From an uncultured bacterium (GTDB taxonomy: Bacteria > Bacillota > Clostridia > Oscillospirales > Acutalibacteraceae), in the NCBI GenBank assembly GCA_949293385.1, contig CASFDQ010000092.1, forward strand, positions 1 to 32,645: a DNA stretch of 32,645 nt, read 5' to 3'. Below the pieces are notes generated by a model. It was not told the DNA's origin. It did not search any database and saw only the letters and a program-made list of their open reading frames with translations. Positions 16,170 through 25,396 of this stretch are shown piece by piece; the stretch's first letter is position 1, and the number at the start of each line of letters is the position of its first letter. The translations under genes and the position numbers were made by a program.

Positions 16170-16225
16170 AAAGACGGCGAGGCTGTGCTAAACTTAATAT
16201 AATAAATAATTTCGGAGAAAGTATA

Positions 16226-16522
16226 ATGAATCTTGATAACATTCTGTCAAAAGCAAAAGATGTTTTCGAATTGGCTTATAAAAAAGCAGGCAGTGCCTAC
16301 CGCGCGGGAAGGCATAAGCTTGATATAACCGCTATCGAAGCAAAGCTCGCTAAGGACTATGAGGCCCTTGGCAGGGTCTGCTTTGAGGCTATGTCCGAGG
16401 GAGATGCACTTCCGCCCAAAAAGGCGGAATCCATTATCGCCGATATAAATAAAAAGCTTATTCTTCTTGAGGAAACGAAAAAGAATCCCCCGAAGGATAA
16501 TAAAGCAGATAACGAGGAATGA
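16226..16522 (+). CDS. Small charged, helical protein of unknown function
   Basis: A 98-residue protein starting MNLDNILSKAKDVFELAYKKAG. The ATG at 16226 has GGAGAAAG at 16214-16221; the open frame extends upstream but overlaps the kinase gene and has no RBS, so this start is preferred. The sequence is rich in Lys, Glu and Ala with heptad-like hydrophobic spacing, no signal peptide and no membrane segment; a helical or coiled-coil structure is likely. The last ~15 residues are a charged tail. I do not recognise a named family. It sits between the kinase and the nucleosidase, with one base to the next start, so it belongs to the operon. Confidence 0.75.
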   Translation: MNLDNILSKAKDVFELAYKKAGSAYRAGRHKLDITAIEAKLAKDYEALGRVCFEAMSEGDALPPKKAESIIADINKKLILLEETKKNPPKDNKADNEE

Positions 16523-16523
16523 T

Positions 16524-17246
16524 ATGAAAAACGAACTTAAGGTCGGAATAGTTATTGCCGATTCCGACGAATACGCGCCGATAAAGGAAAGAATTACCGA
16601 GCTTAATGCGAAGGAAGCGAATTTTTATTCCCGAGAAGGACTGTCCTTTGAATTAAAGGAAGACGCAAAAACCGTAAAGGCTCATATCGTAAACTGCGGA
16701 GTAGGTATGGTAAACGCCGCCACGGTCACGACCGCTCTTTGTGCCGAGGGCTGTGAGGTCATCCTTAACGCGGGCCTTTCGGGCGGAATAAGCGGAATTG
16801 CCCGCGGTGAGCTTATGCTCGCCACCGACTGTATTGAGCACGACTTCGACCTGACCCCTCTCGGCTATAAGCTTTGTCAGAAGCCGGGTCAGGAATATAT
16901 CTACCGCGCCGACGAGCGTCTGCTCGGTCTCCTCGGAGATACCTTTAAGGGTATCAAAAAAGGGGTCGCCGTAAGCGGAGACAGCTTCATTTCGGATAGT
17001 GTTAAAAAGGAGTTTTTAAAGACCGAATTCGGCGCTATGTCCTGCGATATGGAAACGGCCGCGATAGCCTACGTCTGCGCCCTTACGTCTACACCCTTTG
17101 CTACTATCCGACGGATTTCCGACGACGCGGGAGACGACGCAAAAACCGCCTATACCGAGATGAATCCCGTAAAAGAAGCCCTTCTTATCGATCTTATGCT
17201 CGACTCTTTAAGGGTCTTGTTTAAAGAAAAAACCTTGTGGAAATAG
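16524..17246 (+). CDS. MTA/SAH nucleosidase-like phosphorylase-family protein
   Basis: With the ATG at 16524 (GAGGA five bases upstream) the protein has 240 residues. It shows the 5'-methylthioadenosine/S-adenosylhomocysteine nucleosidase (PNP/UDP phosphorylase) pattern: VNCGVGMVNAA, ILNAGLSGGISG, AVSGDSFISD, MSCDMETAAIAYVC and IRRISDDAGDDA, which match the MtnN positions for purine and ribose binding, including the ETAA acidic residue and the catalytic Asp in SDDAG. The enzyme would cleave adenine from MTA or SAH, in methyl cycle and quorum-signal recycling. Sequence differs enough from MtnN (CDMETAA rather than EMEAAA) that a related nucleoside is possible. It ends the long operon. Confidence 0.82.
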   Translation: MKNELKVGIVIADSDEYAPIKERITELNAKEANFYSREGLSFELKEDAKTVKAHIVNCGVGMVNAATVTTALCAEGCEVILNAGLSGGISGIARGELMLATDCIEHDFDLTPLGYKLCQKPGQEYIYRADERLLGLLGDTFKGIKKGVAVSGDSFISDSVKKEFLKTEFGAMSCDMETAAIAYVCALTSTPFATIRRISDDAGDDAKTAYTEMNPVKEALLIDLMLDSLRVLFKEKTLWK

Positions 17247-17349
17247 CGTTTTTTTTGCTTAAAATAGCCAAAAATGACCTTGGAAATTTGACTTTTAGGA
17301 CAATATTTGAAGCATTCAACAAAAAAACAGTTGATTTTAGGAGCAAAAT

Positions 17350-18072
17350 ATGGTAAAAATAATAGCAGAGGGAAAAGACGGAAGGTATTCTGCCACTCAG
17401 CTTCTCGAAATTATGGAAGCCCTCAGAAGCCCCGACGGTTGCCCTTGGGATAGGGAACAGACACATCAGAGCATCCGAAACGACGCTATCGAAGAGATCT
17501 ACGAGGTAGCCGACGCGATAGATAGTTTTGATAAGGATGCCTTGTGCGAGGAATTGGGCGACGTGCTTTTGCAGGTCGTTTTTCACGCGCAAATAGCCCG
17601 CGAAAACGGAGACTTTACCTTTGAAGACGTTGTCGACGGTATCTGTAAAAAGCTGATACTTCGTCATCCGCACGTTTTCGGTGAGGAGAATATCGAAACC
17701 TCCTCTGCCGTCCTCGACCGCTGGGAAGCGATAAAGAAGCAGGAGAAGCATCAGGAAACTGCTTCCGAAACTCTAAGAAGCGTACCGAAAGCCTTTCCCG
17801 CCCTTATGCGAGCCGCAAAGGTTCAAAAACGCGCGGGTAAAGCGGGCGCAGTTCTCGAAGACCCGATAAAGAGCGGCGAACTTTTAAAAGCTGCGGACGA
17901 GCTTAGAAGCGCCGACTCCGAAGCGGAAAGATTTGCCGCATACGGAAAGCTTCTTTTCCTCTCTGCAGGAATTCAGAATTCCCTTAAAATAAACGCCGAG
18001 GAGGCTCTGGCCGCCGCCACCGACTCCTATATTTCCGATTTCGAAGAAAAAGAGAAAAAAGGAGCTTTTTAA
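17350..18072 (+). CDS. mazG: Nucleoside triphosphate pyrophosphohydrolase MazG (YabN-type)
   Basis: A 240-residue MazG protein that hydrolyses NTPs to NMP and pyrophosphate and clears aberrant nucleotides. The N-terminal MazG domain has SPDGCPWDREQTHQSIR followed by the metal-binding EEIYEVADAID and CEELGDVLLQVVFHA. A second, weaker MazG-like half follows (residues ~120-230). In Bacillus YabN has an extra N-terminal methylase-like domain; this form lacks it. RBS TAGGAG precedes the ATG. It opens the yab-type cluster: mazG, hup, rqcP, yabP, yabQ, divIC, yabR. Confidence 0.93.
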   Translation: MVKIIAEGKDGRYSATQLLEIMEALRSPDGCPWDREQTHQSIRNDAIEEIYEVADAIDSFDKDALCEELGDVLLQVVFHAQIARENGDFTFEDVVDGICKKLILRHPHVFGEENIETSSAVLDRWEAIKKQEKHQETASETLRSVPKAFPALMRAAKVQKRAGKAGAVLEDPIKSGELLKAADELRSADSEAERFAAYGKLLFLSAGIQNSLKINAEEALAAATDSYISDFEEKEKKGAF

Positions 18073-18130
18073 TTCACCACGCATTCTGACGGTTAATTCC
18101 GTTTGAAATATTTTTTGGAGGTAATCTATA

Positions 18131-18406
18131 ATGAACAAAACCGAATTAGTTGCTGCTATTGCTGAAAAAGCAGGTATTTCTAAGAAGGACGCAGATGCTG
18201 CTGTTGCTGCATTCGTAGCTACCGTTACCGATGCTATGAAGGCCGGAGACAAGGTTGCTCTCGTTGGCTTCGGAACCTTTGAGGCTCGTGAGCGCGCCGC
18301 TCGTACCGGCGTTAACCCCAAGACCAAAGAGACCATTCAGATCGCAGCTACCAAGGTTCCCGCTTTCAAGGCAGGACAGGCTCTTAAGAACGCTGTTGCA
18401 AAATAA
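18131..18406 (+). CDS. hup: HU-family nucleoid DNA-binding protein
   Basis: A 91-residue HU protein, full length: [20 protein letters not shown] at the N-terminus, [19 protein letters not shown] with the GFGTF turn, then the NPKTKE arm tip with the proline that inserts into DNA, and [13 protein letters not shown] at the end. It bends and compacts DNA as a dimer. Codons are the type used in highly expressed genes here (GCT, GCA, GGC), and the RBS is a strong GGAGGT. A terminator follows at 18421. HU between mazG and yabO is also seen in other Firmicutes. Confidence 0.96.
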   Translation: MNKTELVAAIAEKAGISKKDADAAVAAFVATVTDAMKAGDKVALVGFGTFEARERAARTGVNPKTKETIQIAATKVPAFKAGQALKNAVAK

Positions 18407-18420
18407 TTTTAACAGATTAA

Positions 18421-18456
18421 AAGCCGCTCGGAGCTTCTGGGCGGCTTGTTCTTTTT
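18421..18456 (+). terminator. Terminator after hup
   Basis: Stem AAGCCGC (18421-18427) / GCGGCTT (18441-18447) with a GGAGC-containing loop, then GTTCTTTTT. It probably lowers read-through from the strongly expressed hup into the next genes. Confidence 0.7.
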
Positions 18457-18468
18457 AGGAGATATTTA

Positions 18469-18714
18469 ATGAGATTAGATAAATTTTTAAAGGTGTCCCG
18501 TATAATCAAACGCCGTACCGTCGCCAACGAGGCCTGCGACGCGGGAAGAGTATCGGTAAACGGTCGGCCCGTAAAGGCCTCCTATGACGTAAAGGTAGGA
18601 GACCTGCTCGAAATAGCCTTCGGAAGCCGAACCGTAAAGGCCGAGGTCTTAAACGTCGCCGAGGTAATAAAAAAGGACGAAGCCCCTCTGCTTTATAGAA
18701 TAATCGAAGAGTAA
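18469..18714 (+). CDS. rqcP: RqcP, S4-domain ribosome quality-control factor (YabO)
   Basis: An 81-residue S4 RNA-binding protein: MRLDKFLKVSRIIKRRTVAN, then ACDAGRVSVNGRPVKASYDV and VGDLLEIAFG, all typical for YabO/RqcP. In Bacillus RqcP works with RqcH on stalled 50S subunits to add alanine tails to incomplete peptides. Length and position (between mazG/hup and yabP) fit the family. RBS AGGAGA lies before the ATG. Confidence 0.92.
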   Translation: MRLDKFLKVSRIIKRRTVANEACDAGRVSVNGRPVKASYDVKVGDLLEIAFGSRTVKAEVLNVAEVIKKDEAPLLYRIIEE

Positions 18715-18718
18715 TATC

Positions 18719-18759
18719 ACACCGCCCGACTTAATATATTTTAAGCAGGTGGTGTTTTT
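18719..18759 (+). promoter_or_regulatory. Hairpin that covers the yabP ribosome binding site
   Basis: Outer stem ACACCGCC (18719-18726) pairs with GGTGGTGT (18748-18755), one G-U pair; inner stem CTTAA (18730-18734) / TTAAG (18741-18745). The RBS of yabP (AGGTGG, 18747-18752) lies in the outer stem, and a T-run (18755-18759) follows, so the structure could act on translation or as an attenuator. Confidence 0.55.
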
Positions 18760-19032
18760 ATGTCCGAAGAGAGAAACGGTGCTATGCATAATCTTATATG
18801 TCAGCAGCGAAAAAAGATAAATATGAGCGGAATAAGGGAGGTAAAGGTCTTCGACGAGGAGTCGGTGACTCTGGATACCGTAGAAGGGCTTCTTACCGTA
18901 AAGGGCGAAAATCTCGTTATCGATTCCTTCAGCGCGACCAGCGGCGAGCTCTTTATGCAGGGGGATATCTACGCATTCGTATATTCCTCCGACGGGGGAG
19001 GTAAGGGCTTTATCCGAAAGCTTTTAAAATAA
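18760..19032 (+). CDS. yabP: Sporulation protein YabP
   Basis: A 90-residue protein of the YabP/YqfC family. It has the typical core REVKVFDEESVTLDTVEG LLTVKGENLVIDSF and the ending GDIYAFVYSSDGGGKGF. In Bacillus YabP is needed for spore cortex formation together with YabQ. The gene lies next to yabQ, as in other spore formers. RBS AGGTGG is held in a predicted hairpin. Confidence 0.9.
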   Translation: MSEERNGAMHNLICQQRKKINMSGIREVKVFDEESVTLDTVEGLLTVKGENLVIDSFSATSGELFMQGDIYAFVYSSDGGGKGFIRKLLK

Positions 19033-19035
19033 GGT

Positions 19036-19473
19036 ATGTGGGAAATAGATTTTGCCTCTCAGATATTTTCGTTTTTAAAAAGCATTATCCTCGGAGGGGT
19101 GTACGGTCTTATATACGATCTTTTTCGAATCCCCGTCCGAAAACGGGAGGCGTCGGCCGTTTTTGTATTTGCCGTTGACCTTCTGTTTTTTGCCTTTATT
19201 GCCGTAATAAATTTTTGCTTTCTCTTAACCGTTACCAACGGAGAGGTGAGAGGATATCTGCTGCTCGGAACGGCCTTGGGCTTTCTTTTGTATAAAAAGA
19301 TCCTTTCTCCCGTTTTTGCGGTTGCGGCGGCGCTGGCGTTTAGGCCGTTTAAAGCTCTTTATTCCCTTTTAAAAAAGGGGATGGGGGCGGTTTTTTCGCC
19401 GCTGATGACCTTTTTTTCGAAAAACATTAAAAAAATAACCAAAATTATAAAAAAATTATTAAAAAAGGGTTGA
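19036..19473 (+). CDS. yabQ: Sporulation membrane protein YabQ
   Basis: A 145-residue membrane protein. Family pattern at the start: FASQIFSFLKSIILGGVYGL IYDLFRIPVRK, then three further hydrophobic segments (about residues 41-65, 72-85 and 90-103) and a Lys-rich C-terminal tail. YabQ is needed for assembly of the spore cortex and coat in Bacillus. It starts three bases after the yabP stop. There is no obvious RBS beyond AAGG, so translation probably depends on yabP. Confidence 0.85.
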   Translation: MWEIDFASQIFSFLKSIILGGVYGLIYDLFRIPVRKREASAVFVFAVDLLFFAFIAVINFCFLLTVTNGEVRGYLLLGTALGFLLYKKILSPVFAVAAALAFRPFKALYSLLKKGMGAVFSPLMTFFSKNIKKITKIIKKLLKKG

Positions 19474-19499
19474 AAAAAAGCCAACGTATAGTGTATACT
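19470..19499 (+). promoter_or_regulatory. Sigma-A promoter for divIC, inside the yabQ stop region
   Basis: TTGAAA (19470-19475), 18-base spacer, TATACT (19494-19499). It would free divIC and yabR, needed in growing cells, from the sporulation genes upstream. Confidence 0.65.
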
Positions 19500-19538
19500 A
19501 AAGAAAACTGTCCTAAGGGTCAAGGAAAGGAACGGAAA

Positions 19539-19859
19539 ATGAGAAAAAGTATACTTTTAAGCCTCCTTATAGTGGTCTTTTGCGGTTATATGGTTTTTTC
19601 TCTTTCGGGTCTTTTCGGCGAGCTTAGCGCGAAGAAAGACGAAAAGGCGGGCTACGATTCCGAAATTTCCGAAACCGAAGACAGGATTGCCGAAAAAGGC
19701 GACTCCGCGGGTAATATTACCGCCGAGGACTTTGAAGGCAAGGATGTTGAGGAGCTTCTCGAAAACGAGGATATCAAGGACCTTTTCGAGCAGGAGCTCT
19801 ACGATCAGGGCTACGGCTATCCCGGCGACGTAGTTTTTGAGGATATTTCGGGAAGTTAG
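19539..19859 (+). CDS. divIC: FtsB/DivIC-type septum formation initiator
   Basis: A 106-residue bitopic membrane protein with a short charged start MRKS, one membrane helix (ILLSLLIVVFCGYMVFSLSG, residues 4-23), a coiled-coil-like stretch (KKDEKAGYDSEISETEDRIAE) and an acidic C-terminal part ending in YGYPGDVVFED, which matches the KPGEIVF-type end of the family. DivIC acts with FtsL and DivIB in the division machinery. A TTG at 19470 is in frame but lies in the -35 box, so the ATG at 19539 with AAGGAAAGGA before it is preferred. Confidence 0.85.
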   Translation: MRKSILLSLLIVVFCGYMVFSLSGLFGELSAKKDEKAGYDSEISETEDRIAEKGDSAGNITAEDFEGKDVEELLENEDIKDLFEQELYDQGYGYPGDVVFEDISGS

Positions 19860-19905
19860 TTTTTGCGGCAGTTTAACGGTCATTTTCGAGGAGGAGCAAA
19901 CCCCA

Positions 19906-20358
19906 ATGCAGCTCGCAGCAGGCGACATCGTCGAAGGAAAAATCACAGCAGTTAAAGATTACGGAGTATTTGTCGACCTTGGTGAAGGAAAATCAGGTAT
20001 GGTACATATTTCCGAAATCGCCTACACTTACGTCAGCGAGATCCGTGATTTCGTTAAAGAAAACGATAGCGTAAAGCTAAAGGTTCTTTCGGTATCCGAC
20101 GACGGAAAAATAAGCCTCAGCATAAAGCAGGCGCAGCCTAAAGAGGCTGACGCTCAAAGACCCGAGCGCCGCGAAAAAAAGCCCTATGCTCCAAAGGCTC
20201 CCGCTCCCGACGGTTCCTACGTCTGGACCGCGAAGAAGAGCGAGTCTACCTCTTTTGAAGATATGATGAGCAAGTTTAAGGCGACGAGCGATGAAAAATT
20301 TTCTGACCTTAAGCGTAAAAACCCCGACGCCAAGCGCAGGGGACGCGGATCAAAATAA
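19906..20358 (+). CDS. yabR: S1 RNA-binding domain protein (YabR)
   Basis: With the ATG at 19906 (GAGGAGGAG upstream) the protein has 150 residues. The S1 domain fills the first ~75 residues (GDIVEGKITAVKDYGVFVDL, then MVHISEIAYTYV and DGKISLSIKQ). The remainder is a Pro/Lys-rich linker and a basic tail (DLKRKNPDAKRRGRGSK) with a SFEDMMSKFKATSDEKF motif that is common in YabR proteins. Its cellular role is not known with certainty; RNA binding is expected. It is last in the yab cluster, before a terminator. Confidence 0.9.
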   Translation: MQLAAGDIVEGKITAVKDYGVFVDLGEGKSGMVHISEIAYTYVSEIRDFVKENDSVKLKVLSVSDDGKISLSIKQAQPKEADAQRPERREKKPYAPKAPAPDGSYVWTAKKSESTSFEDMMSKFKATSDEKFSDLKRKNPDAKRRGRGSK

Positions 20359-20367
20359 TAAAACCGC

Positions 20368-20402
20368 AGGCGGACCAAATCGGCGTTCCGCCTATTTTTT
20401 TT
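20368..20402 (+). terminator. Terminator after yabR
   Basis: Stem AGGCGGA (20368-20374) / TCCGCCT (20387-20393), followed by ATTTTTTTT. Confidence 0.8.
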
Positions 20403-20414
20403 AGAAGGATAACC

Positions 20415-21260
20415 ATGATAAGAGAAATTTCCGTAAAAACGATTGAAGCCGCCGTGTGCGAGCTTTCAATATCTGCAAATAAGCGTCTTACCTCGGATAT
20501 TATCGGCCGTATCGAAGAGGCTAAAGCGACCGAGACCCTGCCGCTTGCGAGATCGGTTATGACCGATATCCGCGATAATATCGATGCCGCTGAAAGGCTG
20601 GATATCCCCGTTTGTCAGGATACGGGTATGGCTGTGATCTTTGCCGAGATAGGGCAGGACGTGCATATCGTCGGAGGAAGCTTTGAGGCGGCCGTAAACG
20701 AAGGGGTGCGTCAGGGCTACGAAAAAGGTCTGCTTAGAAAATCGGTGGTAAAGGACCCCTTGAACCGAGTCAATACGGGGGATAATACTCCCGCGATAAT
20801 ACACGTCAAGATGGCCCAAGGCGATAAAATAAAGCTGACGGTAGCGCCTAAGGGCTTCGGAAGCGAGAATATGAGCGGCGTCGCAATGCTTACCCCTGCC
20901 GCGGGCAGAGAGGGCGTTATAAGAGCTGTAGTCGATATCGTTAAGAAGGCGGGAAGCAACCCTTGCCCTCCGATGGTCGTGGGCGTGGGTATCGGAGGCG
21001 ATTTTGAGCAGTGTGCCCTGCTTTCCAAGACCGCCCTCTGCAGAAGCACCGACCTAAGAAATCCCGACCCGTTCTATGCCGAGCTTGAAAAGGAGCTTTT
21101 AAAAGAAATCAACCTTTTGGACATCGGACCGCAGGGCTTCGGCGGAATAACTACCGCCCTTGCCGTTAATATCGAAACCGCACCGACACATATTGCGGGT
21201 CTTCCCGTAGCCGTTAATATCGGCTGTCACGTGACCCGCCACGCAACTACTGTAATCTGA
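20415..21260 (+). CDS. fumA: Class I fumarate hydratase, alpha subunit
   Basis: A 281-residue protein matching the alpha part of the oxygen-sensitive [4Fe-4S] fumarase/tartrate dehydratase family, which interconverts fumarate and malate. Cluster cysteines are visible in IPVCQDTGMAV, GGDFEQCALLSKTAL and VAVNIGCHVTRHATT. GPQGFGGITTALAV is the other family mark. Two-subunit class I enzymes usually have the beta gene directly after the alpha gene; here the next gene is an rRNA methyltransferase, so beta must lie elsewhere or be missing. RBS AGAAGGA precedes the ATG. Confidence 0.9.
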   Translation: MIREISVKTIEAAVCELSISANKRLTSDIIGRIEEAKATETLPLARSVMTDIRDNIDAAERLDIPVCQDTGMAVIFAEIGQDVHIVGGSFEAAVNEGVRQGYEKGLLRKSVVKDPLNRVNTGDNTPAIIHVKMAQGDKIKLTVAPKGFGSENMSGVAMLTPAAGREGVIRAVVDIVKKAGSNPCPPMVVGVGIGGDFEQCALLSKTALCRSTDLRNPDPFYAELEKELLKEINLLDIGPQGFGGITTALAVNIETAPTHIAGLPVAVNIGCHVTRHATTVI

Positions 21261-21272
21261 CGGAGATAAAAA

Positions 21273-22391
21273 ATGACGAAACTTAAATATACCGCCCCCT
21301 GCCTTTTCGGAGTAGAAGGAATTGCCGCTTTTGAGCTTGAGCGTATGGGCGCGGAAAATGTAAAGGCCGAAAACGGACGTGTAAACTTTGAGGGCGACCT
21401 TAATATGTTGGCCCGCGCAAACATAAATTCCCGCTACTGCGAACGAATCTGTATAAACGCAGGGGAATTCGAGGCCGAGAGCTTTGAGGAGCTTTTTCAG
21501 AACGTTAAGGCTATCCCTTGGGAGGAGTTTATCGGAAAAGACGATGCCTTTCCCGTAAACGGCTACAGCCTTGATTCAACTCTTCACAGTATCCCCGACT
21601 GTCAGTCAATAATAAAAAAAGCCATAGTCGAAAGACTTAAGACGGTCTATAAAATAAGCTGGTTTTCCGAGACGGCCTGCGAGGTAAAGATCCGCTTTTC
21701 GATACTTAAAAACCGCGTGACCGTTATGATAGATACCTCGGGAGAGGGGCTTCATAAGCGCGGCTACCGAAGAAGATCCAACGAAGCCCCCCTTAAGGAG
21801 ACCCTCGCCGCCGCTATATGCGATACTGCGAGGATCTTCCCCGATACTCAGCTTTATGACCCCTTCTGCGGAAGCGGTACGATACTTATCGAATCGGCTA
21901 TGATGGCCCTTAAAATGGCTCCCGGACTTCGCCGCTTTTTTGCGGCCGAGCGTTTTGGCTTCGTTCCCGAGCAGGTCTGGCGGGAGGAAAGAATGTCTGC
22001 GCAGGACAAGATACTCAGAGATATCGACTTCAGAGCCTACGGCACCGATATCGACCCTGCGGCCGTAAAGCTTGCCGAAGAAAACGCCGCTAAGGCGGGC
22101 GTTTCGAAATACGTTAAGGTATCCCTTGGCGACATCAAGGATTTCAAGGCTCCGGAGGGAAGATTCTTAACCGTTACCAACCCTCCTTACGGCGAACGCC
22201 TGCTCGATATAAAGCAGGCGCAGGAGATATATAAGGTTATGGGCGACGTATTTGTTTCCGGTCAGGGTAAAAAATATTTCGTCATAAGCCCCGATGAAGA
22301 TTTCGAAAAGCTTTTCGGAAGAAACGCGGATAAGCGCCGAAAGCTTTATAATGGAATGATTAAATGTCAGCTCTTTATGTATTTTAAATAA
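21273..22391 (+). CDS. THUMP-domain class I rRNA methyltransferase (RlmL/YpsC-like)
   Basis: A 372-residue SAM-dependent RNA methyltransferase. The N-terminal ~160 residues hold a ferredoxin-like/THUMP region (YTAPCLFGVEGIAAFELERM at the start). The catalytic part has LYDPFCGSGTILIESAMMA (SAM loop), YGTDIDPAAVKLAEENA (acidic ribose-binding loop) and TVTNPPYGERL (NPPY motif for N2-guanine methylation). The family methylates 23S rRNA G2445 in E. coli (RlmL). It follows fumA by 12 bases. Confidence 0.9.
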   Translation: MTKLKYTAPCLFGVEGIAAFELERMGAENVKAENGRVNFEGDLNMLARANINSRYCERICINAGEFEAESFEELFQNVKAIPWEEFIGKDDAFPVNGYSLDSTLHSIPDCQSIIKKAIVERLKTVYKISWFSETACEVKIRFSILKNRVTVMIDTSGEGLHKRGYRRRSNEAPLKETLAAAICDTARIFPDTQLYDPFCGSGTILIESAMMALKMAPGLRRFFAAERFGFVPEQVWREERMSAQDKILRDIDFRAYGTDIDPAAVKLAEENAAKAGVSKYVKVSLGDIKDFKAPEGRFLTVTNPPYGERLLDIKQAQEIYKVMGDVFVSGQGKKYFVISPDEDFEKLFGRNADKRRKLYNGMIKCQLFMYFK

Positions 22392-22404
22392 GAGGAGAAA
22401 ATTT

Positions 22405-23298
22405 ATGAGGGACGTATACATCATTAACCCTGCGGCAGGACAAAAGGACAGCACCCAAAGGCTTACCGAAGAAATTAAAAAGGTATACGGCGATGAGGCC
22501 AAGATACTTATAACCGAAGCGGCGGGCGACGCCGAGCGTATGGCGGCGGCCGAGGCCGAAACGGGCGACGAGATAAGAGTTTTTGCCTGTGGCGGCGACG
22601 GAACCTCTTTTGAGGTCCTGAATGGAATTGCGGGCAGAAAAAATGCGACTATCGGCGTTATTCCGACGGGTTCGGCCAACGATTTTATTAAGTTCTTCGG
22701 CTTCGATTCGAAAAAACGGTTTTTAAATATCGATGCGCAGAAAAGAGGAAGCCTACTCCCGATAGACCTTATAAAAGCGGGGGATAAATACTGTATGAAT
22801 CAGTGTTGCGCAGGGCTCGATGCTCAGGTCGCCGATACCATGCAGCGTTATAAGTGCCTTCCGCTGATCTCGGGAAGTATGGCGTATAATCTGGCTCTCG
22901 TAAAAACCTTTCTCGGAAAGATAGGTATAAAAATGAAGGTTATGGCCGATGGCAAGCTCTTTAAGGAGGGAAGCTTCCTTTTTGCTGTTTGCGCAAACGC
23001 TCCCGTGTACGGCGGCGGATACATAAGTGCTCCGGGCGCCGACATAACCGACGGGCTTTTAAACTGTATGACCATCGATACTATAAAAAAGCGTCAGATC
23101 TTCGGACTTTTACCCCTCTATAAAAAGGGTCAGCACGAAGGTATCAAGCAGTGCACCTCGGGCAGATGTAAAAGCTTCGGCTTTGAGGCCGAGAAGCCTA
23201 TTCCTGTAAGTCTTGACGGCGAAATAATACATACTAAAAGTTTTAAATGCAAAATACTTGAGAAGGCTATAAACTTTGCTTTACCGGCCGAAATATGA
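22405..23298 (+). CDS. Diacylglycerol kinase-family lipid kinase
   Basis: A 297-residue protein of the DagK/YegS/BmrU family. It starts with YIINPAAGQKDS, has the nucleotide-binding FACGGDGTSFEVLNGIAG and GVIPTGSANDFIKFFG, and ends in a beta-sandwich domain with PIPVSLDGEII. Such enzymes phosphorylate diacylglycerol or a related lipid at the inner face of the membrane, recycling diacylglycerol in lipid synthesis; the exact lipid is not readable. RBS AGAGGAG lies before the ATG, 13 bases after the methyltransferase. Confidence 0.9.
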   Translation: MRDVYIINPAAGQKDSTQRLTEEIKKVYGDEAKILITEAAGDAERMAAAEAETGDEIRVFACGGDGTSFEVLNGIAGRKNATIGVIPTGSANDFIKFFGFDSKKRFLNIDAQKRGSLLPIDLIKAGDKYCMNQCCAGLDAQVADTMQRYKCLPLISGSMAYNLALVKTFLGKIGIKMKVMADGKLFKEGSFLFAVCANAPVYGGGYISAPGADITDGLLNCMTIDTIKKRQIFGLLPLYKKGQHEGIKQCTSGRCKSFGFEAEKPIPVSLDGEIIHTKSFKCKILEKAINFALPAEI

Positions 23299-23325
23299 AT
23301 AAAATAAAAATTTTGGTAAAACCCC

Positions 23326-23353
23326 TTGATTTTTAAGAAAAAGTTGGTAAAAT
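23326..23353 (+). promoter_or_regulatory. Promoter of groES-groEL
   Basis: TTGATT (23326-23331), 16-base spacer, TAAAAT (23348-23353) with an extended TGG; a nearby TATAAT (23353-23358) is an alternative -10. The CIRCE element starts right after it. Confidence 0.6.
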
Positions 23354-23357
23354 ATAA

Positions 23358-23384
23358 TTAGCACTCAAAGCTTGCGAGTGCTAA
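23358..23384. promoter_or_regulatory. CIRCE operator (HrcA binding site)
   Basis: Perfect consensus: TTAGCACTC (23358-23366), 9-base spacer, GAGTGCTAA (23376-23384). It overlaps the expected transcription start, so the HrcA repressor should control groES-groEL under heat stress. hrcA is not in the window. Confidence 0.97.
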
Positions 23385-23417
23385 TTTTAGGTTAATATTT
23401 TTTTGGAGGCATTCAAA

Positions 23418-25363
<1,946 letters not shown>

Positions 25364-25364
25364 T

Positions 25365-25395
25365 AAAAAAAGACCCGAAAGGGTCTTTTTTTATT
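25365..25395 (+). terminator. Terminator after groEL
   Basis: Stem AAAAAAAGACCC / GGGTCTTTTTTT with a GAAA tetraloop (25377-25380). Confidence 0.9.
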
Positions 25396-25396
25396 A

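Noticed and set aside
16198..16203. TATAAT before the small gene at 16226 as an internal promoter
   Set aside because: The nearest -35-like box (TTGAAA, 16166-16171) is 26 bases away, too far for sigma-A.
16085..16225. Longer form of the small protein upstream of 16226
   Set aside because: This part overlaps the kinase gene in another frame, has Arg/Tyr-rich shadow-like sequence and no RBS.
17245..17349. Terminator and promoter between the nucleosidase gene and mazG
   Set aside because: There is a T-run but no stem, and TTGACT or TTGGAA boxes lack a good -10 at 16-18 bases. The region may hold a start, but I cannot support it.
23299..23325. Terminator between the lipid kinase and groES
   Set aside because: AT-rich, but no stem-loop is seen; the lipid kinase transcript may run on.
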